From Paenirhodobacter ferrireducens (GTDB lineage: Bacteria > Pseudomonadota > Alphaproteobacteria > Rhodobacterales > Rhodobacteraceae), in assembly GCF_004022265.1 (NCBI RefSeq), contig NZ_SAVB01000006.1, positions 124,001-188,000 on the forward strand: DNA of 64,000 nt. The letters run 5' to 3'. The notes beneath the pieces are model-generated. The model saw nothing but the letters and a program-made list of their open reading frames with translations, searched no databases and was not told where the DNA came from. Both the position numbers and the translations under genes were made by a program. Within the stretch, counting starts at the first letter, position 1, and every line of letters starts with the position of its first letter. Of this stretch, positions 26,614 through 35,738 are shown piece after piece.

Positions 26614-27143
26614 GATGCGAACAGCCCCGGAAAGCGGGCATAGGACATGCGCCCGGACGGGAACGGCTCGTCCTCGATCAGCTCGCGGGAGATACTGAGC
26701 GTGATCTCGCCAGCGGTGGCGTCCATCGAGACGATCTGCAGATCATCGAATTCCGCCTCGATCTCGTCCGGGCTCGAGGCGAGCACCACGGCCAGCGCGA
26801 CCTCGGGCGGCTCGGTGAAGCTGCGCAGCAGCTGCACCATTGAGGCATCGAGGTTTTCGAGCACGAGGGTTGCGGCGGCCGGCGCGTCCTCCTGATCTCC
26901 CGGCAGCACCGTCGACGCGATGATCCACAGCCACGGCTCCGATACCGGGTTCGCCCCGCGCCAGCTCGAGCGCGTGCCATAGGCGATGTCTGGCGGCTCC
27001 GATACCCGCTCGGTGTTGTCGGTCGAGAGCCGCACCGGCGCATCGAGATCCGGATGCGAGATTTCGATCAGCACCACCTGGATCTCGGCCGAGGCCTCGG
27101 CATCCTGCATCAGACGGGCATTCAGACTGATCCGCCGGCTCAT
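26610..27143 (-). CDS. minor tail protein (lambda gpL position, DUF1833-like)
   Basis: 177 residues, beta-rich, with LVLENLDASMVQLLRSFTEPP and a C-terminal ...MSYARFPGLF. It resembles DUF1833 proteins that occupy the tail-tip slot between M- and K-like genes. Four-base overlaps on both sides indicate translational coupling. Confidence 0.75.
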   Translation of the reverse strand: MSRRISLNARLMQDAEASAEIQVVLIEISHPDLDAPVRLSTDNTERVSEPPDIAYGTRSSWRGANPVSEPWLWIIASTVLPGDQEDAPAAATLVLENLDASMVQLLRSFTEPPEVALAVVLASSPDEIEAEFDDLQIVSMDATAGEITLSISRELIEDEPFPSGRMSYARFPGLFAS

Positions 27144-27565
27144 GGCATCACCACCACTGAAAACGACTTCCGGAACTCGATCCCGCTCAGAGTCTCGACG
27201 GGGACGTCATCACCCCAGAGGCACAGCCACCGCCCGGACATCAGCAGCGGCACCCCGTCGCCGGCGAGGATCGGCACACCGTCTGACGTCAGCAGCGGCC
27301 ACCCCTCGGTCGTCGGGTCCGGCATGTAGAAGAGGGTCGAACCATACTTGCAGGTGTCTTCGTAGAACTGATCGAACACTGCCCGCTGATTGCGGTCGAG
27401 CATCACCGAGAGGCTGACGAGGCGCGCGACGGAGGAGAACTTGCGTGCATATGCTGGCGGGCCAGCGTCGTTCTGGCGCTTGCGGCGGGCATCCTGCAGC
27501 TTGGATTGCCAGCTCGACCGCTCGGGGCGCGGCAGGGTCTCGGGCCAGGTCGGAACCGTGCTCAT
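27140..27565 (-). CDS. minor tail protein (lambda gpM position)
   Basis: 141 residues with the aromatic, short-strand character of tail-tip proteins (WPETLPRPERSSW at the start, YEDTCKYGSTLFYMPDP centrally). Function assigned by position directly downstream of the tape measure gene in a lambda-type tail cassette, with 4-base overlaps to both neighbours. Confidence 0.7.
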   Translation of the reverse strand: MSTVPTWPETLPRPERSSWQSKLQDARRKRQNDAGPPAYARKFSSVARLVSLSVMLDRNQRAVFDQFYEDTCKYGSTLFYMPDPTTEGWPLLTSDGVPILAGDGVPLLMSGRWLCLWGDDVPVETLSGIEFRKSFSVVVMP

Positions 27566-30500
27566 CTCCGCACCACCCGGTTCTTCGGCTGCCAGGCGCT
27601 GTCGAGCGCCCGACGGGCCGGGTTGCCGCGCTGCGTGGCGGCCGCGGCCACCGCGTCACCGATCGTCATCGTGATCTGGCGCCCGCCCTGGTCGTCGGTC
27701 GTTTCCTCGGCAATCACCGGATCAGTGCCGTAGTTGTTCACGACCATACGGATCGGACCGCTGCTTGCCGAGCTGCCGCCACCACCACCGGATGCCATCG
27801 CTGGCGCCGAGAAGGCCACTGGCGCGACATACCCGCCCGTCGCATAGCCGCGCAGCGTGCCGCGGCGCAGGGCCTCGAGGTTCGCGACCCCGATGCGCGA
27901 GGTCGATGCAGCGTCAAAAACATACTCGCGTTCGTGGACCACGCCGGCGATTTTTGACGGGTCCGAGCCGCCGGTTTCGCCGCCGCGCGCGAAGCCCGGG
28001 ATGCCCCAGGCATGGGCAACGCCCGTGGCGAAGGTGCCAAAGAAGCTCGAGAACCCGCCAGACGCGCCGCCGGACATGAGCCCGCTCAGCCCCTGCGACA
28101 GGGCATTTCCGAAGACGTCAAAGCCCTCACCGAGCGCGCCAAGATCGGTCGCGGCCGTGGCCGTGGTGGCGCTGAACTTCCCAAGGGCGGCCTCGGCCGC
28201 CGCAAGCCGGCGGTCAAAGTGCATCGACCCGGCTGGGTTCGCAGCGCTCCATCCAGAGGGGCGCTCAAAACCGACGAATGCCGCCGTTGCATCCTGGACG
28301 TTGGTCGATGCCAGCAGCTTCTGCATCGCGGCCCGCTCCGAGGTCTGCAGCTCCTGCCACATGAACTCGAGCTGCGCGCCGACATCGCCGAGGTTCTGCT
28401 TGCCGCCGATCGAGGAAAACAGCGATCCCGCGCGGTCATTCCACTGTGCGAGCCCGAATGCCGCCCCGGCATCCCCGACAGCCAGCGGGTTGAACCCGCT
28501 CTCGGCCGAGAGATTTCCCATGATCCCGGCGATCTGGTGCGGCGCGAGGCCCTTGCCGGAGAAGAAGTTCCAGATCTGCGACTGGATCGCAGAGGATCCG
28601 CCGAGTGGGGCGCTGCCGCTGTTCGCCGCGATCGGTGCAGCACCGCTGTTCGCGGCCCCGATCCGGTCGAGACCGGCCGAGCCCGAGAGCTGCGCCGTGC
28701 CAGCGCCACCGATGATGACCGTCGCGGCCGTGACCTGCATCGTCGCGACCGAGCGCATCGCCTGGGTGGCGGCATCCGCGCCCGCCCTGGTAGGATCGAT
28801 CGCCGGCGTCTTGCCGGTCAGGCGATCCCAGATGCCGCCAAGGCCACCTGCGTCAAAGATCGTCGCATAATTCGTCCCCATCAGCCCGTTCTTCAGCGGG
28901 TTGGAGATGGCCAGCTCGCTCAGCATGCCGGTGATCTGGTCAGAGAGGGCCTGTGCCGCCCCGCCGATATCGCCCTTTCGCAATGCCCCGACGATGCCGT
29001 CGATGGCATTTTCGCCGGCCTTGCCGACGGTATCCAAGGCCTCCGTGATGCGCTCTGTCTGCAGCCGCACATCAGTGGCCAGCCGCGCTCTTTCGCGCAG
29101 CTGCTCGGCCTCGGCGCTGCCCACATCGAGGCCCTGCTGGCGAATGTAGAGCTCGGCCTCATAGGCCGCCTGTGCCTGTGCCCGCACGGCCGCGGACTGG
29201 CCCGCCAGAGACGCCTCGAGGCGCATGCGGGCAATCTGCTCGTCCTGCGTCCGAACATAGTCCTGCAGGGCCGCGCGCAGCTCGGTCACGGCCGCGCTCC
29301 GGATCAGGTCTGCCCGGGCGGCTGCCTCCTGCGCATCGCCGGTCTCGGCGATCACCCGGGCATATTCCTGCTGAGCCTCGATCTCGGCGCGCGCGATCGG
29401 GGTGGAGGCCAGACGCGCTGCGGCCTGATACGTGGCGGCCTCCTGGGCCCGGCGCAGCTCCTCGGTCCGCTGCATGCGGTCCCGCTGGATCTGGGCCTCG
29501 GCCTCATCCGCGGCCCGCCGCCGCTTGTCCTTGGCATCGGTCGGCGACAGGTCTGGCCCCTGATCCCGGATCCAGCGTTCGGCATCCGCTGCGGCCTGAG
29601 CGCGGATCCGCGCGGCCGAGGTCTGGCCGATCAGACCGGTTTCCAGCCGAAGATCCGCGATCCGGTCTCGGCTCGCCCGTGCGTCGGCGTTGACTGCCGC
29701 CTCTCGGCGCGCCGTGGCGAGGCCATCATAGGCGTCACCCAGCTTGCGGATCTGCTCTTCCAGGCGCGCCCTTTCGGCCCCCTCAGCAATCGCGGCCGCG
29801 GCCAGCAGCGGGCGCATCGTCAGCTCGCGCTCCATCCATGTGTCCGCGTCAGCTGCGGCGACCGTGCCGGCGGCGATCTTGGCCGTCAGCTGTCCGCGGA
29901 TCGCGGCTTCGGCCGCCATCGCACTGGCCTGGCTGCTCGCGCCGGCGATCGTCTGGGCAATGACCTGGTTGCGGGCGCGCTGTGCGGCCGTGCTGATTTC
30001 GCCGGAGGCCACCTCCTGATCAGCCATCTGCAGCAGCGTGCGGCGCGCCTCCAGCTCGGCTCGCAGCAGCGGGTTGCGTTCGGTCTGGATCTGGATCTCG
30101 AGCCGATCGAGCTCGGCCTGGCGTGCCTCTCTGTTCTCGAGAGCGGCGAGGATGCGGGTCTTCGCCTCGAGATCAGCGGTGATCTGATCACGCTGTCCGT
30201 CGCTGATGCCGGTATTGCCGTCGAGGCCTGCGCGCAGCACGACGATCTGGTTGCGCAGATCCTGCATGCGCTTGGCCGTCGCGTTGACGCCGGACGCGCC
30301 CGCGATGGTGTTGGCCGCGGTGCCGCGGTCATTGGCCTTGTCCTGTTCCGCCTTCGCCTCTTTCGCGGCCTGCTCCGCCAGCAGGCGATCGAGTTCCGCC
30401 TGATAAGCGTCCCGTCCCCGCACGCGCGGCATCGAAAGGATGCGCCGCAGATCCGAGATCCTGTCCTCAGTGCTCCGATCCAGGAACACGTAACTGAGCG

Positions 30501-31800
30501 CGCCACCGACCTTGTCCCAGGCATTCGCGGCGGCGGTTCCGACGCTCTCCCAGGCTTTGGCCCAGCCAGTGGTCGCTTCTGTTGCCGATGCCAGTCTGCC
30601 GCGCAGCGCTTCGAGCAGCACGGATTGCGCCTCGGTCAGGCGGTTCTGCGCAGCCAGGTTCCGCGCATGCTCTGCGGTCTTGGCATCGATCAGGCCATAT
30701 TGCTGGCTCAGCTCATTCGCTGCTTTCGCCGGATCGCGCATCATCTCGGCCAGGGCATCCCCTGCGGCCGAGGCGCTGATCCCCATCGTCGCCCCGAAAT
30801 CTCGCGAGATCCCGATCAGCTGGGCGAAGTTCTCATGCCCGATCTTTCCGGTGCGTAGGAACGCCGCTTCCATCGAGCGCGCCGTGGCGACCGAGATCCC
30901 TGCCGCCCGGGCGCCGGTCTGGGCGGCCGCTTCCATCTCTCCGGCGCTGCCCGCCACCGCGCGGCCGAGCCCCGAGGCTGCCGTCGTGACCTCCTTCGTG
31001 GACTTCAGGTAATCGTTCCACGCCATGGCGCCGAGCACGACGGCGGCTGTGGCGGCGCCGGCGGCAACACGCGGCAGCGTCAGGGCAGATTTGAGCAATG
31101 ACAGCGCCCGCCCGATCCCGCCGATCTGGTCGATCGCCTGCGGTCCCTGCTGCAGCAGAACCTGCAGGGGCGGCATGCCCAGCGCCAGCGACTGGATCGT
31201 GTCGCTCGCCTGCATGGACAGGCCGCGCATTTCCCACGAAGTGAGCTTCGTCGCGGCCCCGAGCTTTGTCATGCCTGCAGTCACAGGGGCCATGCGGGCC
31301 GCGGCCGCTTCGCGGGCGGCGGTCGCTTCGTGGGCGGTCAGCGCTTCCAGCCGTTCGGCCTCTGCGATGCGCTTCAGCTCCGTCTCGTATTGCCGCGACA
31401 TCGCGAAGATCGGGTTGTAGCGGGCCCGGATCGCCTCCCTCTGGGCGGGGCTGAGACCACCATCTTGTGGCGCCGATGGCCCCGGTGCCGGTGTACCGAG
31501 GGAGTTGGCGGGAACCGTCCCCGGAAGCGACTGCACGACGGGCGCAGCCTGGGCGGCGCGCCGGGCGCTTTCAGAGCGCTTGACCGCTGCAGTGTAGCTC
31601 TCCTGCGCCTGCGTCGCCTTGGCGGTCGAGGCAGCCTCACGGTCGATCGCCGCCGCATTTTCGTCGGTGACTTTCGCAGCCTGGGCGGTCGTGGCGCTGA
31701 CCGTCCACAGCTCGCGCTTGATGGCCTCGATCCCGGCCTTGGCCGCCTCGATTTCTGACTTAAAAACGATCGAGACGTTGAATGCCTTGTTCTCGCCCAT
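27562..31800 (-). CDS. tail tape measure protein with lysozyme-like domain
   Basis: 1412 residues, mostly alpha-helical and Ala/Glu/Arg-rich, with a hydrophobic stretch near residues 240-270. Around residues 1150-1280 a segment (IWNFFSGKGLAPHQIAGIMG, NLSAESGFNPLAVGDAGAAF, GLAQW) matches the phage tail lysozyme (Phage_lysozyme2) pattern, with the Glu of SAESGFNP as candidate catalytic residue. It sets tail length and probably opens peptidoglycan on injection. At roughly 3 residues per 0.45 nm it predicts a tail of about 200 nm. Confidence 0.92.
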   Translation of the reverse strand: MGENKAFNVSIVFKSEIEAAKAGIEAIKRELWTVSATTAQAAKVTDENAAAIDREAASTAKATQAQESYTAAVKRSESARRAAQAAPVVQSLPGTVPANSLGTPAPGPSAPQDGGLSPAQREAIRARYNPIFAMSRQYETELKRIAEAERLEALTAHEATAAREAAAARMAPVTAGMTKLGAATKLTSWEMRGLSMQASDTIQSLALGMPPLQVLLQQGPQAIDQIGGIGRALSLLKSALTLPRVAAGAATAAVVLGAMAWNDYLKSTKEVTTAASGLGRAVAGSAGEMEAAAQTGARAAGISVATARSMEAAFLRTGKIGHENFAQLIGISRDFGATMGISASAAGDALAEMMRDPAKAANELSQQYGLIDAKTAEHARNLAAQNRLTEAQSVLLEALRGRLASATEATTGWAKAWESVGTAAANAWDKVGGALSYVFLDRSTEDRISDLRRILSMPRVRGRDAYQAELDRLLAEQAAKEAKAEQDKANDRGTAANTIAGASGVNATAKRMQDLRNQIVVLRAGLDGNTGISDGQRDQITADLEAKTRILAALENREARQAELDRLEIQIQTERNPLLRAELEARRTLLQMADQEVASGEISTAAQRARNQVIAQTIAGASSQASAMAAEAAIRGQLTAKIAAGTVAAADADTWMERELTMRPLLAAAAIAEGAERARLEEQIRKLGDAYDGLATARREAAVNADARASRDRIADLRLETGLIGQTSAARIRAQAAADAERWIRDQGPDLSPTDAKDKRRRAADEAEAQIQRDRMQRTEELRRAQEAATYQAAARLASTPIARAEIEAQQEYARVIAETGDAQEAAARADLIRSAAVTELRAALQDYVRTQDEQIARMRLEASLAGQSAAVRAQAQAAYEAELYIRQQGLDVGSAEAEQLRERARLATDVRLQTERITEALDTVGKAGENAIDGIVGALRKGDIGGAAQALSDQITGMLSELAISNPLKNGLMGTNYATIFDAGGLGGIWDRLTGKTPAIDPTRAGADAATQAMRSVATMQVTAATVIIGGAGTAQLSGSAGLDRIGAANSGAAPIAANSGSAPLGGSSAIQSQIWNFFSGKGLAPHQIAGIMGNLSAESGFNPLAVGDAGAAFGLAQWNDRAGSLFSSIGGKQNLGDVGAQLEFMWQELQTSERAAMQKLLASTNVQDATAAFVGFERPSGWSAANPAGSMHFDRRLAAAEAALGKFSATTATAATDLGALGEGFDVFGNALSQGLSGLMSGGASGGFSSFFGTFATGVAHAWGIPGFARGGETGGSDPSKIAGVVHEREYVFDAASTSRIGVANLEALRRGTLRGYATGGYVAPVAFSAPAMASGGGGGSSASSGPIRMVVNNYGTDPVIAEETTDDQGGRQITMTIGDAVAAAATQRGNPARRALDSAWQPKNRVVRR

Positions 31801-32542
31801 CAGTCCGCCCTCGCGAAGACGTCGAGCGCTGCGCGCTCCATCTGCTGCACTGCCGCGAATGCGTCATCGCCAATGCCAAGCCGCCGAAAGGCGACGTCGA
31901 CGGCGCTGTAATCGAGGCCGATCCAGATCAACGCGCCAACGCCGGCAGCAATGCGCCACTGGGTCTCGACCGCGAGAAACGCCAGGAGAGCATCCCAGTT
32001 GCTGGCCCAGACCTCAAACATCTCTCCCTCGTCTTCCTGGATTGCATCGGTGGGAACCGGCACACCCCAGCGGGCGAACTGGTCAGCGATGTCCTGGTCG
32101 ATGCGCACCGGCTGGCGATCGTCGACCTTGCCGAGCCGCGCGAAGGCCCAGGCCCGCGCGGCCTCGGTCAGTTTCCCCGCTGCGCCTCGAGGCCGAAGGC
32201 GCTGTCGGTGAAGGCCTTCGAAAGAGCAGAGCGGAACCACTGCCACTGCAGTGCGGCGCGCAGCGTTTCCTTCGAAAAAGCCACCGGATTGCCATTGCCA
32301 TCGACGACACCGTCCCAGCCCTTGATGATCTCGAGCCAGTTCGCGATCTCGGCGTCGGCGCGCTCGCGATCGGTGCTCAGCGCGGCGAATTGCTCATTCA
32401 GCGCGATCTCCTCGTCGCGGGTCTTGGGCGTGAACTGCACCTTGAGATCCTGGGCAATGGTCTTCCCGGGGGCATCCGGGTCGGGGACGCGGACGGTGAC
32501 GGGCCACCAGAAGGTCGGGGCTTCGACGAGGGTGAATTTCAT
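31800..32542 (-). CDS. tail assembly chaperone GT-like fusion (programmed -1 frameshift)
   Basis: The frame ending at 31800 has no good start of its own; it overlaps the upstream gene in the -1 frame. The canonical slippery heptamer GGGAAAC (minus strand, 32177-32171) sits directly before the TGA of the upstream frame, and slippage there joins ...AQRG to KLTEAARAWAFARLG. This reproduces lambda G/GT. The T-like half (DUF1799-like, ~120 residues) would contact the tail tube and the G half the tape measure. Confidence 0.8.
32168..32542 (-). CDS. tail assembly chaperone G-like protein
   Basis: 124 residues, beginning MKFTLVEAPTFWWPVTVRVP and ending in a helical region. It sits between the tail tube gene and the tape measure, the G slot of lambda-like tails. 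Its stop is directly preceded by the -1 slippery site, so it is the major product and the fusion the minor one. Confidence 0.88.
   Translation of the reverse strand: MKFTLVEAPTFWWPVTVRVPDPDAPGKTIAQDLKVQFTPKTRDEEIALNEQFAALSTDRERADAEIANWLEIIKGWDGVVDGNGNPVAFSKETLRAALQWQWFRSALSKAFTDSAFGLEAQRGN
32171..32177 (-). other. slippery heptamer for -1 ribosomal frameshift
   Basis: On the coding strand G GGA AAC in the zero frame, followed at once by TGA. It fits the X XXY YYZ rule and parallels lambda's GGGAAAG. Confidence 0.8.
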
Positions 32543-32602
32543 CAGCAGGTCTCCGGAAGAGAGGAAGGGGAGACCAGGCGCGCGCGGCGCCCGGTCATGG
32601 GG

Positions 32603-33532
32603 TCAGCGAACGGTGATCGTCAGCTCGTCGAGGCCCGCGGTCGGACACAGCGAGAGCGGCAGCGAGTAGTTCGAGATGTTGTCGGTGTTGCCCTGGGTCA
32701 CCTTGCCGATTTCCACGGCAGGGGCATCGAGTTCGACGATGTTGCCGGCCGCGATGCCATGGGTCAGCGCCAGCGCCCCACGCGTGCGGTTCAGCGCGCG
32801 CCCGAACCAGTCGACAGTCGCGAGCGACCGGGCCTCGACCACGGCCGTGCCGGTCGTGGAGCGGTTCGAGATCAGCACCAGCTCGTCGCCGATCAGGAAC
32901 CGCGGCGTCACCGTGTTGCCCAGATCCAGCGCCAGGCTTTCGGCCACAGCGGACCAGCCGTGCAGCGTCATCTGGGTGTTCGCCTTGGACACCGGCAACG
33001 GCGTGACAAGGCCTGCCGCCGTCACGGCGCTCATCGTCGCGATATCGGTGATGGTGCCGAGCAGCCCCGTCATCGTGAAGGTGAAACGCGGGATGCCCTT
33101 CGGCGTGAAGTTCACCGACACGTTGCCGCGGCTGCCGAGCAGCACATGGCGCACAAGGTCGCTCTCGAAGTAGATCGACGCGGCTTCGACGGCGTCTTCG
33201 ACGATCGAATAGACGACCGAGGTGCCGGCGGTGATGGTCTCCGCCATGCCACAGGCCCGCAGAAGGGCACCATACTGGGGCACATCACCGGCCGCGCCGC
33301 CCCCGGAGACCTCGACGTCGAAGCTGATCTTGCCATAGATGCCGGCCAGCACGACGCCCTGGTTGCCGAGATACGGCAGCAGGAGGTCGCGCGAGACTTC
33401 ATCACCTTCGATCGGCGTGAAATTCACATTGGTGGCGACGATCCTGTTCGCGGCGACCGGAGCCGCATCCGCGCCATAGATGGTTTCGATTTTCACGAGA
33501 ATGGCGAGCTTGCGCCAGCGACGGGATGCCAT
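32603..33532 (-). CDS. major tail tube protein
   Basis: 309 residues, beta-rich, beginning MASRRWRKLAILVKIET and containing PIEGDEVSRDLLLPYLG and GIPRFTFTMTGLLG, the latter typical of phage tail tube subunits. Located directly upstream of the G/GT chaperone, the normal tube position. No signal or membrane segment. Confidence 0.8.
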   Translation of the reverse strand: MASRRWRKLAILVKIETIYGADAAPVAANRIVATNVNFTPIEGDEVSRDLLLPYLGNQGVVLAGIYGKISFDVEVSGGGAAGDVPQYGALLRACGMAETITAGTSVVYSIVEDAVEAASIYFESDLVRHVLLGSRGNVSVNFTPKGIPRFTFTMTGLLGTITDIATMSAVTAAGLVTPLPVSKANTQMTLHGWSAVAESLALDLGNTVTPRFLIGDELVLISNRSTTGTAVVEARSLATVDWFGRALNRTRGALALTHGIAAGNIVELDAPAVEIGKVTQGNTDNISNYSLPLSLCPTAGLDELTITVR

Positions 33533-33534
33533 GG

Positions 33535-33705
33535 TCAGGCCTCCTGGTTGGTGGCGGCGGTGTCGCTCGCCTTGGTTTTCGGCTGTTTCTCGGCCGGGGC
33601 ATCAGCCTGGGCCGGCGGCGTGCTCGTCTCCGCATCATTCTGACGGGTCAGCGCGCCGGTCTTGGCGCTGCGGATCCAGCGGCCTCCGGTGGTCGGTCGA
33701 CTCAT
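33535..33705 (-). CDS. small hypothetical phage protein
   Basis: 56 residues from the ATG at 33705, starting SRPTTGGRWIRSAKTG, with a disordered Ala/Thr/Lys-rich tail. Two bases before the tail tube start region. Unknown function; probably a tail accessory or linker. Confidence 0.6.
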   Translation of the reverse strand: MSRPTTGGRWIRSAKTGALTRQNDAETSTPPAQADAPAEKQPKTKASDTAATNQEA

Positions 33706-33706
33706 T

Positions 33707-33766
33707 TCAAACCTCGACAATCAGTGGCCCGACATGGATGCCGGGCGCCTTGGTCTGGTTTGACAT
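33707..33766 (-). CDS. possible 19-residue leader peptide
   Basis: An ATG at 33766 opens a 19-codon frame (MSNQTKAPGIHVGPLIVEV) that stops one base before the next start, directly after the hairpin at 33783-33803. Its tight packing suggests translation, but no family is known. Confidence 0.35.
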   Translation of the reverse strand: MSNQTKAPGIHVGPLIVEV

Positions 33767-33782
33767 GGCCGGAAATGCGAAA

Positions 33783-33803
33783 CCCCCGGACAAGGTCCGG
33801 GGG
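33783..33803 (-). terminator. conserved hairpin CCCCCGGAC-NNN-GTCCGGGGG, tail copy
   Basis: Perfect 9-bp stem with 3-base loop, followed on the minus strand by TTTCGCATTT. One of three prophage copies, each at an operon boundary; here between the tail-terminator-like and tail-tube genes. Confidence 0.75.
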
Positions 33804-33852
33804 TCATCTCTCGCTGGAGTGCAGCCACAATGCGGCCGCGTGGGGGAGCGCG

Positions 33853-34278
33853 TCAACCCGTGAGGTATCGCGTCGTCTCCCAGGTCTGCACATAGGTGCT
33901 GACCCCGGTCGTCAGTCGCCCGCCCTGGCCACCGATCAACGAGATCGGCGCGGCCTCCGGGGTGGGCTGCCAGCCTGCGATCGCCGCCTCGATCTCGCCT
34001 TTGATCGCACGGAAGGCAGCGACCCGGGCCGTGCCCTTGCTGTCGTCGGCAATGCGGATCTGGAAGGCGACGAGAAACTCGACCCAGACCAGCTGGCGAA
34101 AGCCGGTAGACAGCTCGTTGGCAGTGCCACGCTCCCGATACGGTGCGACGAATGCAGCGCCGGATCCGGCCGGTGTGCCCTTCGCGATCGCCTCGATGTC
34201 CTCGATCACCTCGACCGAGGTGAGTGCCGGAGCCAGCGCCTCGAGGCGCTCCTTCACGAGATCCAGAAGATCGGTCAC
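33853..34278 (-). CDS. tail terminator-like protein (Mu gp37-like position)
   Basis: 141 residues starting MTDLLDLVKERLEALAPALTS, with VWVEFLVAFQIRI and an end reading TYVQTWETTRYLTG, a pattern seen in tail terminator or head-closure proteins. Downstream of the DUF1320 gene with a 4-base overlap, the gp36-gp37 order of Mu-like phages. Confidence 0.7.
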   Translation of the reverse strand: MTDLLDLVKERLEALAPALTSVEVIEDIEAIAKGTPAGSGAAFVAPYRERGTANELSTGFRQLVWVEFLVAFQIRIADDSKGTARVAAFRAIKGEIEAAIAGWQPTPEAAPISLIGGQGGRLTTGVSTYVQTWETTRYLTG

Positions 34279-34691
34279 CGCCAGCCCCGCAGGTCAAAAT
34301 GCGGCGCCGGGTGAACCGCGAGGACCGTGCCGGCCTGATCGCTCGCCGCCGGCGTCAGACCTGCCGCGCCCGGCACGGCCGCCTTGCCTTCGGCGACGGA
34401 TTTCAGGTCGGACATCGCATCCTTGTAGTCATCGGCCACGTACTCGGGCCGCTCATAGCGGTGCAGGTAATAGCGCGCGATCGACACCGCCCAGCTGCGC
34501 ACGATGTTGGGCACCACCGTCAAGGGGATGCGATATTTGACGCCGACCCACGAGTTGATCTTGTTGTCGGCGTGGCCGAGCGCCGCTTCGATCACCTCGG
34601 GATCGGCGATGCCGTCACCGTCGCGATCGGCGATCTGCAGGATCTCCGTCTCGCCCGCGCGTTCGATCAGGTCATCCAGGCTCGCATACAT
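34275..34691 (-). CDS. DUF1320 head-tail connector (Mu gp36-like)
   Basis: 138 residues: MYASLDDLIERAGETEILQI at the start, then ALGHADNKINSWVGVKYRIPL and SWAVSIARYYLHR, the DUF1320 hallmarks. A structural protein of the neck. Normal position between capsid and tail genes. Confidence 0.88.
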   Translation of the reverse strand: MYASLDDLIERAGETEILQIADRDGDGIADPEVIEAALGHADNKINSWVGVKYRIPLTVVPNIVRSWAVSIARYYLHRYERPEYVADDYKDAMSDLKSVAEGKAAVPGAAGLTPAASDQAGTVLAVHPAPHFDLRGWR

Positions 34692-34694
34692 CGC

Positions 34695-34958
34695 TCAGCC
34701 CACCAGCATCAGGCGCCCGGCGCCAAGATCACCCGAGCAGATCATGCCGCCCACGCGTCGTCCGGTGAGCGAGCGCGCCAGGTGCATACGGCGGCGCACA
34801 TCCGCCGCGCCGCCCGATGCCCGCCAGTCTTCACCCCCGGGGTAGTTGGACCGCAGGTCGATGGGCGTCACGATGATCTTGAAGCCGAGAGCGAAGACAC
34901 CGGCGCACCAGTCGATCGCCAGCATGAGGCGGGAGATGAGGATATCGGCCCAGTGCAT
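34695..34958 (-). CDS. hypothetical phage protein
   Basis: 87 residues from the ATG at 34958; a hydrophobic N-terminal stretch (ILISRLMLAIDWCAGVFALGFKIIV, in two blocks) and a basic middle. It might be a membrane-associated or neck protein. The longer frame to 35039 overlaps the neighbour and is not preferred. Confidence 0.55.
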   Translation of the reverse strand: MHWADILISRLMLAIDWCAGVFALGFKIIVTPIDLRSNYPGGEDWRASGGAADVRRRMHLARSLTGRRVGGMICSGDLGAGRLMLVG

Positions 34959-34989
34959 CAGATGACCTCCAAGAGCGTGCGCCTTGTAA

Positions 34990-35172
34990 TCAAGCGAGGA
35001 CGTAGGCGGCTTTCGCCTTGCCATGCCCTTTCGAACCATCGCTCCGGATCAGTCCCTGTTTGACCAGAACGCGCGCGGCGGAAACGGGGAGGACCACCGG
35101 CTGCTTCGCGTTCTTGATTTTTTCGAAGGTCGACTTCTGGCTCTTGGTCAGGCTGGTCGTATCCATATTCAT
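34990..35172 (-). CDS. small hypothetical phage protein
   Basis: 60 residues, Lys/Ser-rich, with a short helix-turn-strand feel (TFEKIKNAK, then VLVKQGLIRSDG, AYVLA). Unknown. A winged-helix-like end is possible but not provable. Lies between two structural genes. Confidence 0.6.
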   Translation of the reverse strand: MNMDTTSLTKSQKSTFEKIKNAKQPVVLPVSAARVLVKQGLIRSDGSKGHGKAKAAYVLA

Positions 35173-35250
35173 GTCCTGGTCATGCTGAGGGATTGGTGCC
35201 GGGGGCGCGAGGAAGGGGGCGCGCCCCCGGCGGTGAAGGGCTGCTGCTCG

Positions 35251-35661
35251 TCAGCCCTTCTGACTGCCACGCGCCTTCTTCGGCGGCGTGCTTTTCGTGG
35301 CCTCGGCATCGTGCGAAACGGGCGCATCGGCCGCGCCCGGGGCGGTCTGTGCCTGAAGATCAAGCACACGGCCCTGCAGCAGGTCGCGCTGCGCCTCGGC
35401 CTCGTCCGCACGGGTTTCCATCGCCTTCAGCTCATCGGTGAGCGCATCGATCACGGCGGACTGCTCGGCAATCGTCCGTTCGAGCATCGTGCGATCTTCG
35501 AGCACCGCGTCGGCCACCGACTGCGGCGCGGTTGCGCCGATGGCGCCGCTTTCCTTGAGATGACGGTAAACGGTCTGGTCGACGACCACGATCTTGCCTG
35601 CGGGCTCGATCTTGCCGCGGATCTTGGCCGCGGTCGCAAGGGTGACTTCGGTGACGTCCAT
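35251..35661 (-). CDS. hypothetical phage structural protein with coiled coil
   Basis: 136 residues: a compact N-terminus (VVVDQTVYRHLKESGAIG), then a heptad-rich region (LERTIAEQSAVIDALTDEL, KAMETRADEAEAQRDLL) predicting a coiled coil, then a disordered basic tail. Directly downstream of the capsid gene, where Mu-like phages keep a gp35-like neck/head protein. Confidence 0.65.
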   Translation of the reverse strand: MDVTEVTLATAAKIRGKIEPAGKIVVVDQTVYRHLKESGAIGATAPQSVADAVLEDRTMLERTIAEQSAVIDALTDELKAMETRADEAEAQRDLLQGRVLDLQAQTAPGAADAPVSHDAEATKSTPPKKARGSQKG

Positions 35662-35738
35662 ATCGCTATCGCTCTCCTGTCGGTTTGATGAAGCGGGCGG
35701 CGGACCGCCCACTCGGAAAACCGACCGCCTTGGCGGTC

